Of a DNA stretch of 64,000 nt, positions 25,280 through 35,133 are shown one piece after another. Location of the stretch: the NCBI GenBank assembly GCA_963766505.1, contig CAVYAL010000001.1:558001-622000 (forward strand), read 5' to 3'. Position numbers and translations under genes: made by a program. Position 1 is the stretch's first letter. Each line of letters begins with the position of its first letter. The DNA comes from DATIRA01 sp963766505. Lineage in GTDB: Bacteria; Pseudomonadota; Gammaproteobacteria; Steroidobacterales; Steroidobacteraceae. Under the pieces are notes generated by a model that saw only the letters and a list, made by a program, of their open reading frames with translations, ran no database searches and was not told the DNA's origin.

Positions 25280-25795
25280 TCAGAGCTTCTCGAGCAGGCG
25301 TTCGTAGATCTCGTAGTCGTTCATCGAGAAGCAGCAGAAGATGACTTTCTCGATCGAGCCCGGCTTTGCGGTGAACTCCCGCACAGCCTCGATCGCCACC
25401 TGCGCGGCGAGCTCGGTCGGATAGCCGTAGGCGCCGGTGCTGATCGAGGGAAACGCGATGCTGCCCAGCCCCTGCTCAGCCGCGAGCTTGAGCGAGCGGA
25501 AATAGCAAGACGCGAGCAACCGGGGCTCGTCGTGCGTACCGCCGTGCCACACCGGCCCCACGGTGTGGATGACGTAGCGCGCCGGCAGCGCGTGGCCACC
25601 GGTCATCTTCGCGTCGCCCGTCTCGCAACCACCGAGCCCGCGGCACTCCTCGAGCAGGCCGGGTCCTGCGCGTCGATGAATGGCGCCATCCACGCCGCCG
25701 CCGCCAAGCAGCTCGCGGTTCGCTGCGTTGACGATCGCATCCACCTCGAGCGTCGTGATGTCGCCCATGACGGCCGTGATCTCTGCATGAGCCAT
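25280..25795 (-). CDS. Macro-domain protein, O-acetyl-ADP-ribose deacetylase-like
   Basis: A 171-aa macrodomain (YmdB-like) protein. The ADP-ribose site motifs are DITTLEVDAIVNAANRELLGGGGVDGAIH and SISTGAYGYP; HTVGPVWHGG is present too. These enzymes remove O-acetyl-ADP-ribose or ADP-ribose from proteins. ATG 25795 is preferred to 25819 because GGAG lies 7 nt upstream. It converges with the MoaD-like gene and is divergent from the DASS transporter. Confidence 0.92.
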   Translation of the reverse strand: MAHAEITAVMGDITTLEVDAIVNAANRELLGGGGVDGAIHRRAGPGLLEECRGLGGCETGDAKMTGGHALPARYVIHTVGPVWHGGTHDEPRLLASCYFRSLKLAAEQGLGSIAFPSISTGAYGYPTELAAQVAIEAVREFTAKPGSIEKVIFCCFSMNDYEIYERLLEKL

Positions 25796-25894
25796 GTCGA
25801 TCTCCGTTGGAGCTGCCACGCGTCAGCGGTAACGCCCAGCGGTTATGCTACCGACTGGAGTGCCGGACGGCGAACCGCGGCCGATGAGGAAAGC

Positions 25895-27268
25895 TTGAAT
25901 ACGAGGACCGCAACGCTGGTGCTCGGCCCGGTGGCCGGGGCCGTGCTCGGACTCATGCTCGAGGCGGCTGGACTCGACCCGAAGATCTGCTGGACTGCGG
26001 CCATCACGCTGACGACGGCGGTCTGGTGGGTGTTCGAGAGCATCCCGATCCCGGCCGCCTCGCTGCTCCCGTTCGCCGCCTTCCCGCTCGCCGGCGTGCT
26101 CACGCACCAGCAGGCCGCGGCCGCGCTCGGCAATACCGTGATACTGCTGCTGATGGCGGCCTTCATGCTGTCGAAAGCGATCGAGAAGTCCGGGCTGCAC
26201 GAGCGCTTCGCGCTGGGCATGATCCGCCTGGTCGGCGGCAACGGTGGCGCGCGCCTGGTGCTGGCCTTCATGCTCACGGCGGCGCTGATCTCGATGTGGA
26301 TCTCGAACTCCGCCACGGCGCTGATGCTGACGCCGATGGCGCTGGCACTGCTGCGTCGCAGCCGCGACCCGCGCCTTGCGACGCCGCTGCTGCTCGGCAT
26401 CGCCTACGGCGCGTCGATCGGCGGCACCGGAACCTTGATCGGCACGCCTCCGAACGTGATATTCGCCGGCGTCTTTGAGCAGGCGACCGGCTCGGAATAC
26501 GGCTTCGTGCGCTGGATGCAGACCGGACTCGTCGTCGTGGCGCTGGCCATACCGGCTGCGGCAGCCTGGCTCACGCGTGGGCTGCGCAACGCCGAGCCGC
26601 TCGAAATCATGCGGGCCGGCCCGTGGCGCAGCCCCGAGAGTCGGGTGCTGATGGTCTTCGGACTGACGATCCTGGCCTGGATCACGCGCTCGGATCCCTA
26701 CGGCGGGTGGTCCGCGGCGCTCGGCATCACCGGCGCCGCGGACTCCACCGTCGCGCTCGCGGCCGTCGTCGTGATGTTCCTGGTCCCGGACGGCGAACGC
26801 GGACGGCTGCTCGACTGGGAGACGGCGGTGCATATCCCCTGGGGCATGCTGCTGCTGTTCGCCGGCGGCATCTGCATCGCCACCGCGTTCAGCGAAAGCG
26901 GACTCGCGCAGCTGATCGGCGACGGCCTGGCCGGCCTGTCGGTCCTGCCACCTTTCCTGCTGGTGCTGGCGATCTGCATCAGCGTGACATTCCTGACCGA
27001 GATCACTTCCAACACCGCCACGGCGACGCTGCTGATGCCCGTGCTGGCCGCCGCGGCTGTCGGTGTCGAGGTGCCGCCGCAACTGCTGATGATTCCCGCG
27101 GCCATTTCCGCCTCCTGCGCCTTCATGCTTCCGGTCGCGACCGCGCCGAACGCGATCGTCTATGCGACCGAGAAACTGACCATCGCCCGCATGGCACGCG
27201 AGGGCTTTGCGTTGAACCTGATCATCGCCGTGATCGTCGCCTCGGTCTGCTACTTCACCGTCGCCTGA
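25895..27268 (+). CDS. DASS/SLC13-family sodium:anion symporter
   Basis: A 457-aa inner-membrane transporter for dicarboxylates, sulfate or related anions. Two SNT-type signature motifs are visible, SNSATALMLTP and TSNTATATLLMP, each beside a re-entrant hairpin. IGGTGTLIGTPPNVIF is also diagnostic. Roughly 11 membrane helices are expected. The start is a TTG with GAGG just upstream; no ATG exists at the family N-terminus. The substrate is not predictable. Alone in its transcript, 98 bp before the P-type ATPase. Confidence 0.88.
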   Translation: MNTRTATLVLGPVAGAVLGLMLEAAGLDPKICWTAAITLTTAVWWVFESIPIPAASLLPFAAFPLAGVLTHQQAAAALGNTVILLLMAAFMLSKAIEKSGLHERFALGMIRLVGGNGGARLVLAFMLTAALISMWISNSATALMLTPMALALLRRSRDPRLATPLLLGIAYGASIGGTGTLIGTPPNVIFAGVFEQATGSEYGFVRWMQTGLVVVALAIPAAAAWLTRGLRNAEPLEIMRAGPWRSPESRVLMVFGLTILAWITRSDPYGGWSAALGITGAADSTVALAAVVVMFLVPDGERGRLLDWETAVHIPWGMLLLFAGGICIATAFSESGLAQLIGDGLAGLSVLPPFLLVLAICISVTFLTEITSNTATATLLMPVLAAAAVGVEVPPQLLMIPAAISASCAFMLPVATAPNAIVYATEKLTIARMAREGFALNLIIAVIVASVCYFTVA

Positions 27269-27366
27269 AGCCGCCGGTTCCCGTGCCGGTTCGCACGCTT
27301 CGCAAGTAGTACGTATGGCTGCCCATCGTCCTCGATGATATTCAGGTCCTGCGAGGGACCAGCGAC

Positions 27367-30138
27367 ATGCCGCAGCCACGAACGCAGGAGTTCGGTACGT
27401 CCGGCCGGCGTCCGGCGGACGCCGGCGTCGGGCCGCCCGCGCACGCGCAGACGCCGGCCGAAGTGCTGGCCGAGCTTGAGAGCCGGCCCGAGGGCTTGCG
27501 CCCGCAAGAAGCCGGGGAGCGGCTCGCCAGATACGGCAGCAACGCGCTGCCGCGCGCGCAGCCGCGCAGCCTGGCCGCGATCTTCTGGGGACAGTTCAAG
27601 AGTCCGTTGATCTACGTGCTGCTGTTCGCCGCGGTGCTGTCGCTGGGTCTCGAGGAGTACACCGACGCGGCATTCATCGCCGGTGTGCTGCTGGTGAATG
27701 CGCTGATCGGCACCGCGCAGGAATTCGGCGCGCAGCGCTCGGCGGAGTCGCTCCGCAAGCTGGTGACATCGCGAGCGACGGTGCGACGCGCCGGCGAGGT
27801 CCGCGAGGTCAATGCCGAGGAACTCGTCCCGGGAGACATCGTGCTGCTCGACAGCGGAGCCAGGGTGCCGGCCGACCTCCGCCTGCTGGACGCCCAGCGG
27901 CTCAGCATCGATGAGTCCCTGCTGACCGGCGAGTCGGACGCGGTGAACAAGCGCCCCGAGGCGATGCTGCCCGAGGACGCCGCGACCGCCGACCGCATCA
28001 ACATGGCGTTCGCGGGCACGATCGTCGGCTCCGGCCGCGGTCGTGGCGTCGTGGTCGCGACCGCCAGCCAGACGGCGCTCGGGCGCATCGCGTCCGACGT
28101 GCTCGGGCGGGACACTGGCAAGCCCCCGCTGGTGCTGCGCATGGAGCGCTTCACGGTCAGGATCTCGATCGCGGTGGCCATCGCGGCGCTGGTGCTGGCG
28201 GCGATCTCGCTTGCGCGGGGCATGCCGCTGGCCGAGATCTTCATGCTGGCGGTGGCGCTGGCGGTCTCGGCGATCCCGGAGGGCCTGCCGGTAGCACTGA
28301 CAGTGGCGCTGGCGGTCGGGCTGCAGCGGATGGCGCGACGCAACGTCATCGTTCGCCGCCTCGTGGCGGTGGAGGCGCTCGGCTCCTGCACCTGTATCGC
28401 CTCGGACAAGACCGGGACGCTGACCGTCAACCAGCTGACCGTGCGAGTGGTCCAGCTGCCGGACCAGCCGCCGTGGATCGTCACCGGCGAGGGACTGGTG
28501 CCGGACGGGACCTTCGTGTTGCCGGAGGGCGCCCGCCGGACTGAGCACGAGCATCAGCTCGCCGAGCTCTGCAGCGCCGCCGTGCTCGCCAACGAGGCCG
28601 CACTCGCGCAGCGTGACGGGGAGTGGTCCGGCCGTGGCGACACGGTGGACCTCGCCCTGCTGGTGCTGGCGCGAAAAGCGGGCCTCACGCGCGAACAACT
28701 CGAAGTGGAGGCTCCAGAGCTCGCCTCGATCGCCTACGAGCCAGCGCTGCGCTTTTCGGCGACACTGAACGGGCGTGAGGGCCACGCGGTCGCGCGGGTG
28801 AAGGGAGCGCTCGAAACGCTGCTGCCGATGTGCAGTCGCATGCTGAGCGCGGATGGTCCAGTTGCCATCGAACCCGAGCAGCTCCGCGCGCAGGGCGTCG
28901 CACTGGCCCGCGAGGGCTACCGCGTCCTCGCGCTGGCGGCGGGCGAGCTGCCAGGGGGCAGCCCGGAGAATTTCTGCCGGGAGGACCTCGAGGGACTCAC
29001 GTTCCTCGGCCTCGTCGGCATGACGGACCCGCTGCGTCCCGAGGCGCTGCCGGCCGTGGAGGCCTGCGAGGCCGCGGGCGTGGACGTCCGCATGATCACC
29101 GGCGACGACCCCGAGACGGCCCTGGCAATTGCCCGGGACCTCGGCCTGGCGCAGCAGCGCGAGGAGGTGGTCACCGGCCGCCAGCTGCAACAGGCCGCAG
29201 AGGCCGGCGACCGCGAGTTCGATGCACGCTGCAATCCTGCCCGGGTCTTCGCTCGCGTCGAGCCCCACCAGAAGCTCGAGATCGTGCAGTCGCTGCAGCG
29301 CGGCGGCCAGTTCGTCGCGGTGACCGGCGATGGCGTCAATGATGCCCCGGCGCTGCGTGCCGCTCAGGTCGGCGTCGCAATGGGCGGCAGCGGCACGGAC
29401 GTGGCGCGGGAGACGGCCGAGATCATCCTGACCGACGACAACTTCGCCTCGGTGGTAGCCGGCGTCGAGGAAGGCCGGATCGCCTACGGGAACATACGCA
29501 AGGTCATCTTCCTGCTGATCTCGACCGGCGCGGCGGAAATCGTGCTCGTCATGCTGGCGGTCCTCGCGGGCCTGCCGCTGCCGCTGCTGGCGGTGCAGCT
29601 GCTGTGGCTCAACCTGGTGACCAATGGCATCCAGGACGTCGCACTCGCTTTCGAGCCCGGCGAAGGCGACGAGCTGCGACGCCCGCCCCGGCCACCGAAC
29701 GAGTCCATATTCAACCGGATCATGGTCGAGCGCGTGCTGATCTCGGCGCTGGTCATGGGCGTGATCGCGTACCTGTACTTCCAGCACGCACTGGCCACGG
29801 GCCATGGCGTCGAGGAAGCGCGCAACTCGACGCTGCTGCTGATGGTGCTGTTCGAGAACATGCAGGCGTTCAACAGCCGCTCCGAGACGATGTCGATATT
29901 CGTCCACAACCCGCTGCGCAACAAGATTTTGCTGGTCGGCACCGTCGTCGCGCAGCTGGTGCACATCGGCGCGATGTACACGCCGGGCCTGAGCGACGTG
30001 CTGGGCGTCGCGCCAGTCTCGCTCGATCACTGGCTGGAACTGCTGCTGCTGGCCTTCAGCCTCGTGGTCGTGATGGAACTGCACAAGCTGTTCACACGCA
30101 GGCGAACGCTGCGGGAGCGGCCCTGCCCGGCCACCTGA
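27367..30138 (+). CDS. Cation-transporting P-type ATPase (P2A-like)
   Basis: A 923-aa pump. An N-terminal cation-ATPase domain (AEVLAELESRPEGLRPQEAGERLARYGSNALP), the actuator motif TGES, the TM4 ion-site PEGLP, the phosphorylated Asp in DKTGTLT, KGALETLL, TGDDPETA and GDGVNDAPALRAAQVGVAMG are present. The C-terminal four helices follow. PEGLP in TM4 points to Ca2+ (or Mn2+/Na+) rather than heavy metals. ATG 27367. It converges on the hydrolase-OsmC gene. Confidence 0.92.
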   Translation: MPQPRTQEFGTSGRRPADAGVGPPAHAQTPAEVLAELESRPEGLRPQEAGERLARYGSNALPRAQPRSLAAIFWGQFKSPLIYVLLFAAVLSLGLEEYTDAAFIAGVLLVNALIGTAQEFGAQRSAESLRKLVTSRATVRRAGEVREVNAEELVPGDIVLLDSGARVPADLRLLDAQRLSIDESLLTGESDAVNKRPEAMLPEDAATADRINMAFAGTIVGSGRGRGVVVATASQTALGRIASDVLGRDTGKPPLVLRMERFTVRISIAVAIAALVLAAISLARGMPLAEIFMLAVALAVSAIPEGLPVALTVALAVGLQRMARRNVIVRRLVAVEALGSCTCIASDKTGTLTVNQLTVRVVQLPDQPPWIVTGEGLVPDGTFVLPEGARRTEHEHQLAELCSAAVLANEAALAQRDGEWSGRGDTVDLALLVLARKAGLTREQLEVEAPELASIAYEPALRFSATLNGREGHAVARVKGALETLLPMCSRMLSADGPVAIEPEQLRAQGVALAREGYRVLALAAGELPGGSPENFCREDLEGLTFLGLVGMTDPLRPEALPAVEACEAAGVDVRMITGDDPETALAIARDLGLAQQREEVVTGRQLQQAAEAGDREFDARCNPARVFARVEPHQKLEIVQSLQRGGQFVAVTGDGVNDAPALRAAQVGVAMGGSGTDVARETAEIILTDDNFASVVAGVEEGRIAYGNIRKVIFLLISTGAAEIVLVMLAVLAGLPLPLLAVQLLWLNLVTNGIQDVALAFEPGEGDELRRPPRPPNESIFNRIMVERVLISALVMGVIAYLYFQHALATGHGVEEARNSTLLLMVLFENMQAFNSRSETMSIFVHNPLRNKILLVGTVVAQLVHIGAMYTPGLSDVLGVAPVSLDHWLELLLLAFSLVVVMELHKLFTRRRTLRERPCPAT

Positions 30139-30156
30139 TCGGGCGCCGCCCCGCGC

Positions 30157-30180
30157 AGCCGGAGCGTCAGGGCTCCGGCT
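30157..30180. terminator. Hairpin between convergent genes
   Basis: A perfect 9-bp inverted repeat (AGCCGGAGC at 30157-30165, GCTCCGGCT at 30172-30180, six-base loop) lies between the P-type ATPase gene and the hydrolase-OsmC gene and overlaps the latter's stop. No T-run follows on either strand, so termination is only plausible. Confidence 0.4.
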
Positions 30181-31273
30181 CGAGCCGCTTGCGTATGCTG
30201 AGTTCGCCCATCAGGGTCTTGTGGACCGGGCAGCGACCCGCAACCTCGAGCAGCTTCAGCCGCTGTGCTTCGGACAGGTCGCCTTCGAGCTCGATGCCGA
30301 CGTCGATCACCTCGAGGCGACGGTCCTCGGCATCGAAGTCCTCGGCGTCCTCGATGTGCACGTGCTTGTGACGCAGGCGGACGCGGATGTCCTCGAGCGG
30401 CAGCCGGTCGTGATTGGCGAACATCCGCAGCGTCATCGAGGTGCAGGCCCCGAGCGCCATCAGCAGCAGGCCGTAGGGGCTCGGACCGAGATCGGTGCCG
30501 CCGTAGGCGACCGGCTCGTCGGCCATCCAGCGGTGGTGGGTAGTGAACAAGCCACGCAGGAACCGGCGGTCGAGTTCCGTCACGACCACTTCGTGAGGAC
30601 CCACGGGCGGCGCGCTCCCGTAGCGATCTTCCGCCGGGTCCGCGCGCAGGCCGAGGTAACGACTGGCCCAGGCCGCGAGCGTCAGCGCGACGTATTCCGC
30701 ATCCTCGGTGTCGAGCAGCAGGTGGTCGGCATCGTCCAGCGAGATGAAGCTCTTCGGATGGCTTGCGGACTGGTAGATCGTCGCTGCGTCGTCGATCGGC
30801 ACGACCTGGTCCGTTGGCGAGTGAAAGACGAGCAGCGCCTTCTGCGGCGCATTGACGTCGGCCCGTGCCGGCGCGCCGATCGTCGCGACGGCCTTCACCT
30901 CGGGCATCTGCGCCGCGGCGCCGAGCACGACCGCACCGCCGAGGCTGTGCCCGACCAGCAGCCTGGGCGGGCGGTAGTCTCTCGCCAGCTTGTCGGCCGC
31001 GGCGAGCAGGTCGCTCACGTTGGAGGAGAAATCCGTCGCGGACAGCTCGCCCTCGCTCTGCCCGACGCCAGTGAAATCGAATCGCAGCACCGCGATTCCC
31101 CTGCTCGCCAGCGCGCGGCTGATCCGCGTCGCCGCCTTGCTGTCCTTGCCGCAGCTGAAACAGTGCGCAAAGAGCGCGTAACAGGCGATCGGCGTGTTCT
31201 CCGGCGGCGTGTCGAGCAGGCCGGCGAGCTTGCGGCCCGCGGCGTTTTCGAATTCCAGCTTGATCCTCGGCAT
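30167..31273 (-). CDS. Bifunctional alpha/beta hydrolase and OsmC-family protein
   Basis: A 368-aa fusion. The first about 240 residues are an alpha/beta hydrolase with nucleophile elbow GHSLGG and a late DDADH segment carrying the His. The last about 125 residues are an OsmC/Ohr-type domain with both reactive cysteines (GACTSMTLRMFA and GRCPVHKTL), suited to organic hydroperoxide reduction. Such fusions recur in proteobacteria. ATG 31273 has GGGGAAG upstream; further upstream codons are spurious. The substrate of the hydrolase half is unknown. Confidence 0.9.
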   Translation of the reverse strand: MPRIKLEFENAAGRKLAGLLDTPPENTPIACYALFAHCFSCGKDSKAATRISRALASRGIAVLRFDFTGVGQSEGELSATDFSSNVSDLLAAADKLARDYRPPRLLVGHSLGGAVVLGAAAQMPEVKAVATIGAPARADVNAPQKALLVFHSPTDQVVPIDDAATIYQSASHPKSFISLDDADHLLLDTEDAEYVALTLAAWASRYLGLRADPAEDRYGSAPPVGPHEVVVTELDRRFLRGLFTTHHRWMADEPVAYGGTDLGPSPYGLLLMALGACTSMTLRMFANHDRLPLEDIRVRLRHKHVHIEDAEDFDAEDRRLEVIDVGIELEGDLSEAQRLKLLEVAGRCPVHKTLMGELSIRKRLEPEP

Positions 31274-31337
31274 CTCGCTTCCCCGGTCGGCTCCCAGGTT
31301 TCGCTGCTGACCCGGGCAAGTTAGCACGGGACCGACC

Positions 31338-33086
31338 CTACCAGCCTCCGCCTCCCCCGCCTCCGCCGCCGCCACCCGACGATCCTCCGCCGCCGCTGCC
31401 GGAACTCGAGCCGGGCGCCGTCGACGCGGCGGAAATGGCTCCTTCCAGCGAAGCGCCAAAGGACGCGGAAAAACGACCCAGGCGGCTCGAGTCCCAGCGG
31501 TCGCCGCGATACCACTGGGGTCGTGCTTCCGGCGCCACGGTCGCGAATACGCCCGCGAACCGCTCGGCCCATTGCTGCTCGACGCCCAGCGCCAGCGCCG
31601 CGGGCAGGTTCCGCTCGAACAGCCGCGGCGTGAGCGGAGGCGCGTCGACGAGCCGCAGCTCGTCGCCCTCGGCGACATCGAGAAACAGCCGATAGCCCTC
31701 GATGCGATCCATCACGGCACGACCCGAGACGGTTGGTGCCTTTAACAGGCGGCCGAAAGGCAGGTTGATCAGCAGGGCCACGGCGGCCGCCCCGAGCGTG
31801 AACCAGCCGGGACGGGTGCCGAACAGCCAGCTCACCGAATAGCCGCCCCGCGCGAGCGGCAATCCGATGCTCAGGCCGATAACGAGCAGGCTCAGCAGGA
31901 TTCCGAGTGCATGCCAGCCGCCGTTCACTCTGAACAGGGATGGCGTGTACCTGGCTTTCAGGAACTGCTCGTGAGCCGACTTCGCAGCACGCAGAATCGC
32001 GTGGTTCTCGTTCTTCAGCTCGAGCCGTGTCCTGCCGAAGAACAGCTTTTCCAGCAGCACCTGCTCATCCGGCGCAGGCGACTCCTCACCGTTGCGACCG
32101 CTGCGCTCCAGCACGAACTCGCTCCCGCGACCGAGGAAGCCCGACGAGGCCTGCTCTATGCGCAGCCAGCCCTTCACGGCCAGCGCGAGCACCGCCGCAG
32201 CGAAGCAGCGGTCGTCATAGGCCATCTCGCGCAGGTAGCGGATCGAGGCCGCGGACTGGTCCTGGGGCATCTCGTAGATCGGCGCCGGCGCCCGACCGGG
32301 TGGGTCGCGGCCGACCCTGGTCCAGGCAAAAAGGTAATAGCCGAGCAGCGCGAGCGCCCCGAGGCCGGCAGCCAGCGCGGGCCAGGCATCCCGCGACAGG
32401 TACCCGAGCCTCGCGACGGAGCCGGGCGGCGAAACGAATCCCTTGGGCCAGGTCGCGACGATGGTCAACCCCTCGCGGGCGGCCAGCCCCTGCGTCGTCG
32501 AAAACTGCGGCATCCCGCCGTCCACCTTGGCGACCCAATCGCGACCCCGGGCGCCGAACGGCCCGGTATAAGCCTCGACGCCGATGGATTGCGGCGGAAT
32601 GCCGGGTGGCAGCACGACGCTCGCGCTGGCCCGGTCGATCGGCATCTCCCAGCCGTTCCCGGTGACGTTCCAGTAGAGCTCGTCATGATCGGCGTACAGT
32701 CCGAGTTGCCGGTCGCTGCGGTACCTGATGCGGTAGGTGTATTCGCCCGGCTGCAGAAATACCTCCGGATCCCCGGCATAGAGGCGGACACCGTTCGCCC
32801 GCTGCTCGCTGTGATGCGGTTCGGGTCGACCGTCCCGAGTCACGCCGAGCAGCTCGAAGCCCGTCACGACCCGCCGTCCGCGCCTGTCCTGGTACACGGT
32901 CGGGAAATCCCGGTAGATGCCGCGCTGGATGCGCTGGCCCTCGGCCTGGACCTCGATCGTCTCGACGACCTCGATTGCGCTGTCCGGCAGGACGGTGATG
33001 TCGCTGTGGAACGACAGGATGCGCTCCTCGGCCGTCGCGACGGACGCGGCCAGCAGCGCCAGCACCAGATACAGCGCACGCATCAC
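31338..33086 (-). CDS. DUF2207 membrane protein with Gly-rich C-terminus
   Basis: A 582-aa protein. A signal peptide (MRALYLVLALLAASVATA) leads to a beta-rich DUF2207 domain outside the cytoplasm, with IQRGIYRDFPTVYQDRRG. One membrane helix (about 235-255) follows, then a cytoplasmic region and two further helices near 390-445. The tail is Ser/Gly-rich and ends in a long glycine run and Trp. This family is almost always paired with LemA, and the four-base ATGA overlap with the upstream lemA supports that. Function unknown. Confidence 0.88.
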   Translation of the reverse strand: MMRALYLVLALLAASVATAEERILSFHSDITVLPDSAIEVVETIEVQAEGQRIQRGIYRDFPTVYQDRRGRRVVTGFELLGVTRDGRPEPHHSEQRANGVRLYAGDPEVFLQPGEYTYRIRYRSDRQLGLYADHDELYWNVTGNGWEMPIDRASASVVLPPGIPPQSIGVEAYTGPFGARGRDWVAKVDGGMPQFSTTQGLAAREGLTIVATWPKGFVSPPGSVARLGYLSRDAWPALAAGLGALALLGYYLFAWTRVGRDPPGRAPAPIYEMPQDQSAASIRYLREMAYDDRCFAAAVLALAVKGWLRIEQASSGFLGRGSEFVLERSGRNGEESPAPDEQVLLEKLFFGRTRLELKNENHAILRAAKSAHEQFLKARYTPSLFRVNGGWHALGILLSLLVIGLSIGLPLARGGYSVSWLFGTRPGWFTLGAAAVALLINLPFGRLLKAPTVSGRAVMDRIEGYRLFLDVAEGDELRLVDAPPLTPRLFERNLPAALALGVEQQWAERFAGVFATVAPEARPQWYRGDRWDSSRLGRFSASFGASLEGAISAASTAPGSSSGSGGGGSSGGGGGGGGGGGW

Positions 33087-33628
33087 GGAGTCTTCGCCGC
33101 CCCGATGGCGGCCTGCCGGTCCGCCTCGAAGTACTCGGCCGGACGGAACGCGAAGATCCTCGCCACGATCGCATCCGGGATCGAGTCGATGCGCGTGTTC
33201 AGGTTGTTCACCGCACCGTTGTAGTAGCGGCGGGAGTACTGGATCTGGTTCTCTATCTCGCTCAACTCGCGCTGCAGCTCCAGGAAGCCCTCGCTGGCCT
33301 TCAGCTCCGGGTAGCTCTCGACCAGCACGAGCAGCCGGTTGAGCCCTGCAGCCAGCTCGTCTTCGATGCGGCCGAGCATCGCCGGCGATTGCTCTCGCAT
33401 GCCGAGCGAACGCAGCTCGGTCACGCGCACGAGCAGTCCGCCCTCGTATGCGGCATGGCGCTTCACCACCTCGACGAGCTTTGGCACGAGATCGTGGCGC
33501 CGGGTCAGCTGCACGCCGACATCACTCCAGGCCTGGGCCACGCGATGACGGTCGCGCACCAGCAGGTTGAAGCTCACGATGCCCCAGGTGACGAGCGCCA
33601 GCAACAGGATGACGAGGATCCAGCCCAT
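33083..33628 (-). CDS. LemA family protein
   Basis: A 181-aa protein with an N-terminal membrane helix (MGWILVILLLALVTWGIVSFN) and an outside helical-bundle domain. Typical LemA motifs are LLVRDRHRVAQAWSDVGVQLTRRHDLVPKLVEVVK and RYYNGAVNNLNTRIDSIPDAIVARIFAF near the end. First gene of the LemA-DUF2207 pair and divergent from the beta-lactamase-like gene. The molecular role is unknown. Confidence 0.92.
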   Translation of the reverse strand: MGWILVILLLALVTWGIVSFNLLVRDRHRVAQAWSDVGVQLTRRHDLVPKLVEVVKRHAAYEGGLLVRVTELRSLGMREQSPAMLGRIEDELAAGLNRLLVLVESYPELKASEGFLELQRELSEIENQIQYSRRYYNGAVNNLNTRIDSIPDAIVARIFAFRPAEYFEADRQAAIGAAKTP

Positions 33629-33674
33629 CCCGCGATCATATGAGAGCAGGCCCGCCTGCGCACTGGAACGTGCC

Positions 33675-33762
33675 GCCACGCGCACGTGGCGATAGACTGG
33701 CCCTGACGGGCGTTTCAGTCACACGCCCGCAGCGGGCCGCGAGGCCGGGCGCGACGCCCGGC
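33675..33762. other. Intergenic region with three short hairpins
   Basis: The 170-bp divergent region between lemA and the beta-lactamase-like gene holds three perfect inverted repeats: 33675-33690 (6-bp stem), 33707-33729 (7-bp stem) and 33744-33762 (8-bp stem GCCGGGCG/CGCCCGGC). They may be operators or leader structures. No clear promoter was found. Confidence 0.35.
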
Positions 33763-33798
33763 AGCTCGTTCGAGTCGCGCCCCGATTGGAGCACGCAG

Positions 33799-35133
33799 AT
33801 GATGACACTGACAGAAACCATCCCATCGCCGATTCGTCGGCTGCTGCTGGAGGCGACCGAGGTCCCGCGCGACCTGTCTGCGGTGACGACGATCGCGACC
33901 CGGCAGGAAACCGATCCGGAGGCCGTGGGCATGAGCCGCCCGGGCGTCGAGTCGATCTGGCGGGCCGTCGAGCGGGTCTATGCGTCGGGCATGCATCCGG
34001 GGATCTCGCTGGTAGTGAGGCGTCACGGGCAGATCGTGCTCAAGCGCGCGATCGGGCACGCATCCGGTAACGGACCGGGCGACGCCACCGACACCCCGCC
34101 GGTGCTGATGACGCCGGACACGCCCGTGTGCCTGTACTCCGCCAGCAAGGCGATCGCGGCGATGACCGTGCACCTGCTCTCCGAACGCAAGCAGCTGAGC
34201 CTGCTCGACCCCGTGAGCCACTACATCCCGGCCTTCGGGCAGAACGGCAAGCGGGAGATCACGATCTACCAGCTGCTGTGTCACAAGGCCGGGATACCGA
34301 CGATCCCGCTGGAGGACGAAATCGACGTCGCCGAGCTGCTGCTCGACCGGCAGGAGGTGCTGCGGCGCATCTACGCGGCGGCTCCTGAGAAGCCGGGCCA
34401 CCATCATGCCTATCACGCGCTCACGGCCGGGTTCGTGATCGCGGACCTGGTCGAGAAGGTCTCGGGACAGGGCTTCCGCGACTTCTTCAAGGAGCAGGTG
34501 TCCGGTCCGCTGGGACTGAAGACGCTCGATTTCGGCATGCGCGGACGTGCCTTCTCGCGGCTGGCCCGCAATTACGTCTCGGGCTTCCGTTATGGCGGAG
34601 CCGTCAACGCCTACCTGCGCCGGGCCATCGGCACGACACTCGAGAAAGCGACCGAAATTTCCAACGATCCGCGCTTCTACCGTGCGGTGATCCCGGCCGG
34701 TAACGGGGTGGCCACAGCCGACGACAGCGGCAGGTTCTTCCAGTGCCTGCTCGACGGCGGGCAGCTCGAGGGCAGGCGTGCCTTCAAGCCGCTGACGGTC
34801 CGGCGTGCCATCGCGGAAGTGGGCAAGCCCGAGGTCGACCGCTCGCTGCTGGTCCCGCTCAGGTACTCCGCGGGAATGATGCTGGGCGCGAAGCCGTTCG
34901 GGCTCTACGGCCCGGACACCTCGCGGGCCTTCGGTCACCTCGGGTTCGCCAACAACTTCGTCTGGGCCGACCCCGAGCGAGCGACCTCGATCTCGCTGCT
35001 GGCCACCGGCAAGGTGATCCTCGGCCTGCACGCGCCTTACCTGGTCGCGCTGCTCTGCGCCTTGTCCCGGCACTGCCCGAAGCTGTCCGAACACGAGCAG
35101 CAGCGACATCTCGAAGCCGCGGGAATGTGCTGA
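33799..35133 (+). CDS. Serine hydrolase of the beta-lactamase (class C/DD-peptidase) family
   Basis: A 444-aa protein with the nucleophile motif SASK (YSASKAIAAM, about 115-118), a YHAL Tyr motif (about 204) and an FGHLGFAN segment in place of the KTG-like box (about 375). No signal peptide is visible, so it probably stays in the cytoplasm, as for esterase EstB-like members; lipid or ester hydrolysis is more likely than beta-lactam resistance. ATG 33799 is the outermost sensible start; a second ATG follows directly. Its stop overlaps the next start (TGATG). Confidence 0.82.
   Translation: MMTLTETIPSPIRRLLLEATEVPRDLSAVTTIATRQETDPEAVGMSRPGVESIWRAVERVYASGMHPGISLVVRRHGQIVLKRAIGHASGNGPGDATDTPPVLMTPDTPVCLYSASKAIAAMTVHLLSERKQLSLLDPVSHYIPAFGQNGKREITIYQLLCHKAGIPTIPLEDEIDVAELLLDRQEVLRRIYAAAPEKPGHHHAYHALTAGFVIADLVEKVSGQGFRDFFKEQVSGPLGLKTLDFGMRGRAFSRLARNYVSGFRYGGAVNAYLRRAIGTTLEKATEISNDPRFYRAVIPAGNGVATADDSGRFFQCLLDGGQLEGRRAFKPLTVRRAIAEVGKPEVDRSLLVPLRYSAGMMLGAKPFGLYGPDTSRAFGHLGFANNFVWADPERATSISLLATGKVILGLHAPYLVALLCALSRHCPKLSEHEQQRHLEAAGMC

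Noticed and set aside
33799..35133. Antibiotic-resistance beta-lactamase
   Set aside because: Although the SxxK motif is there, no signal peptide or KTG box is visible; an esterase-like role is more likely.
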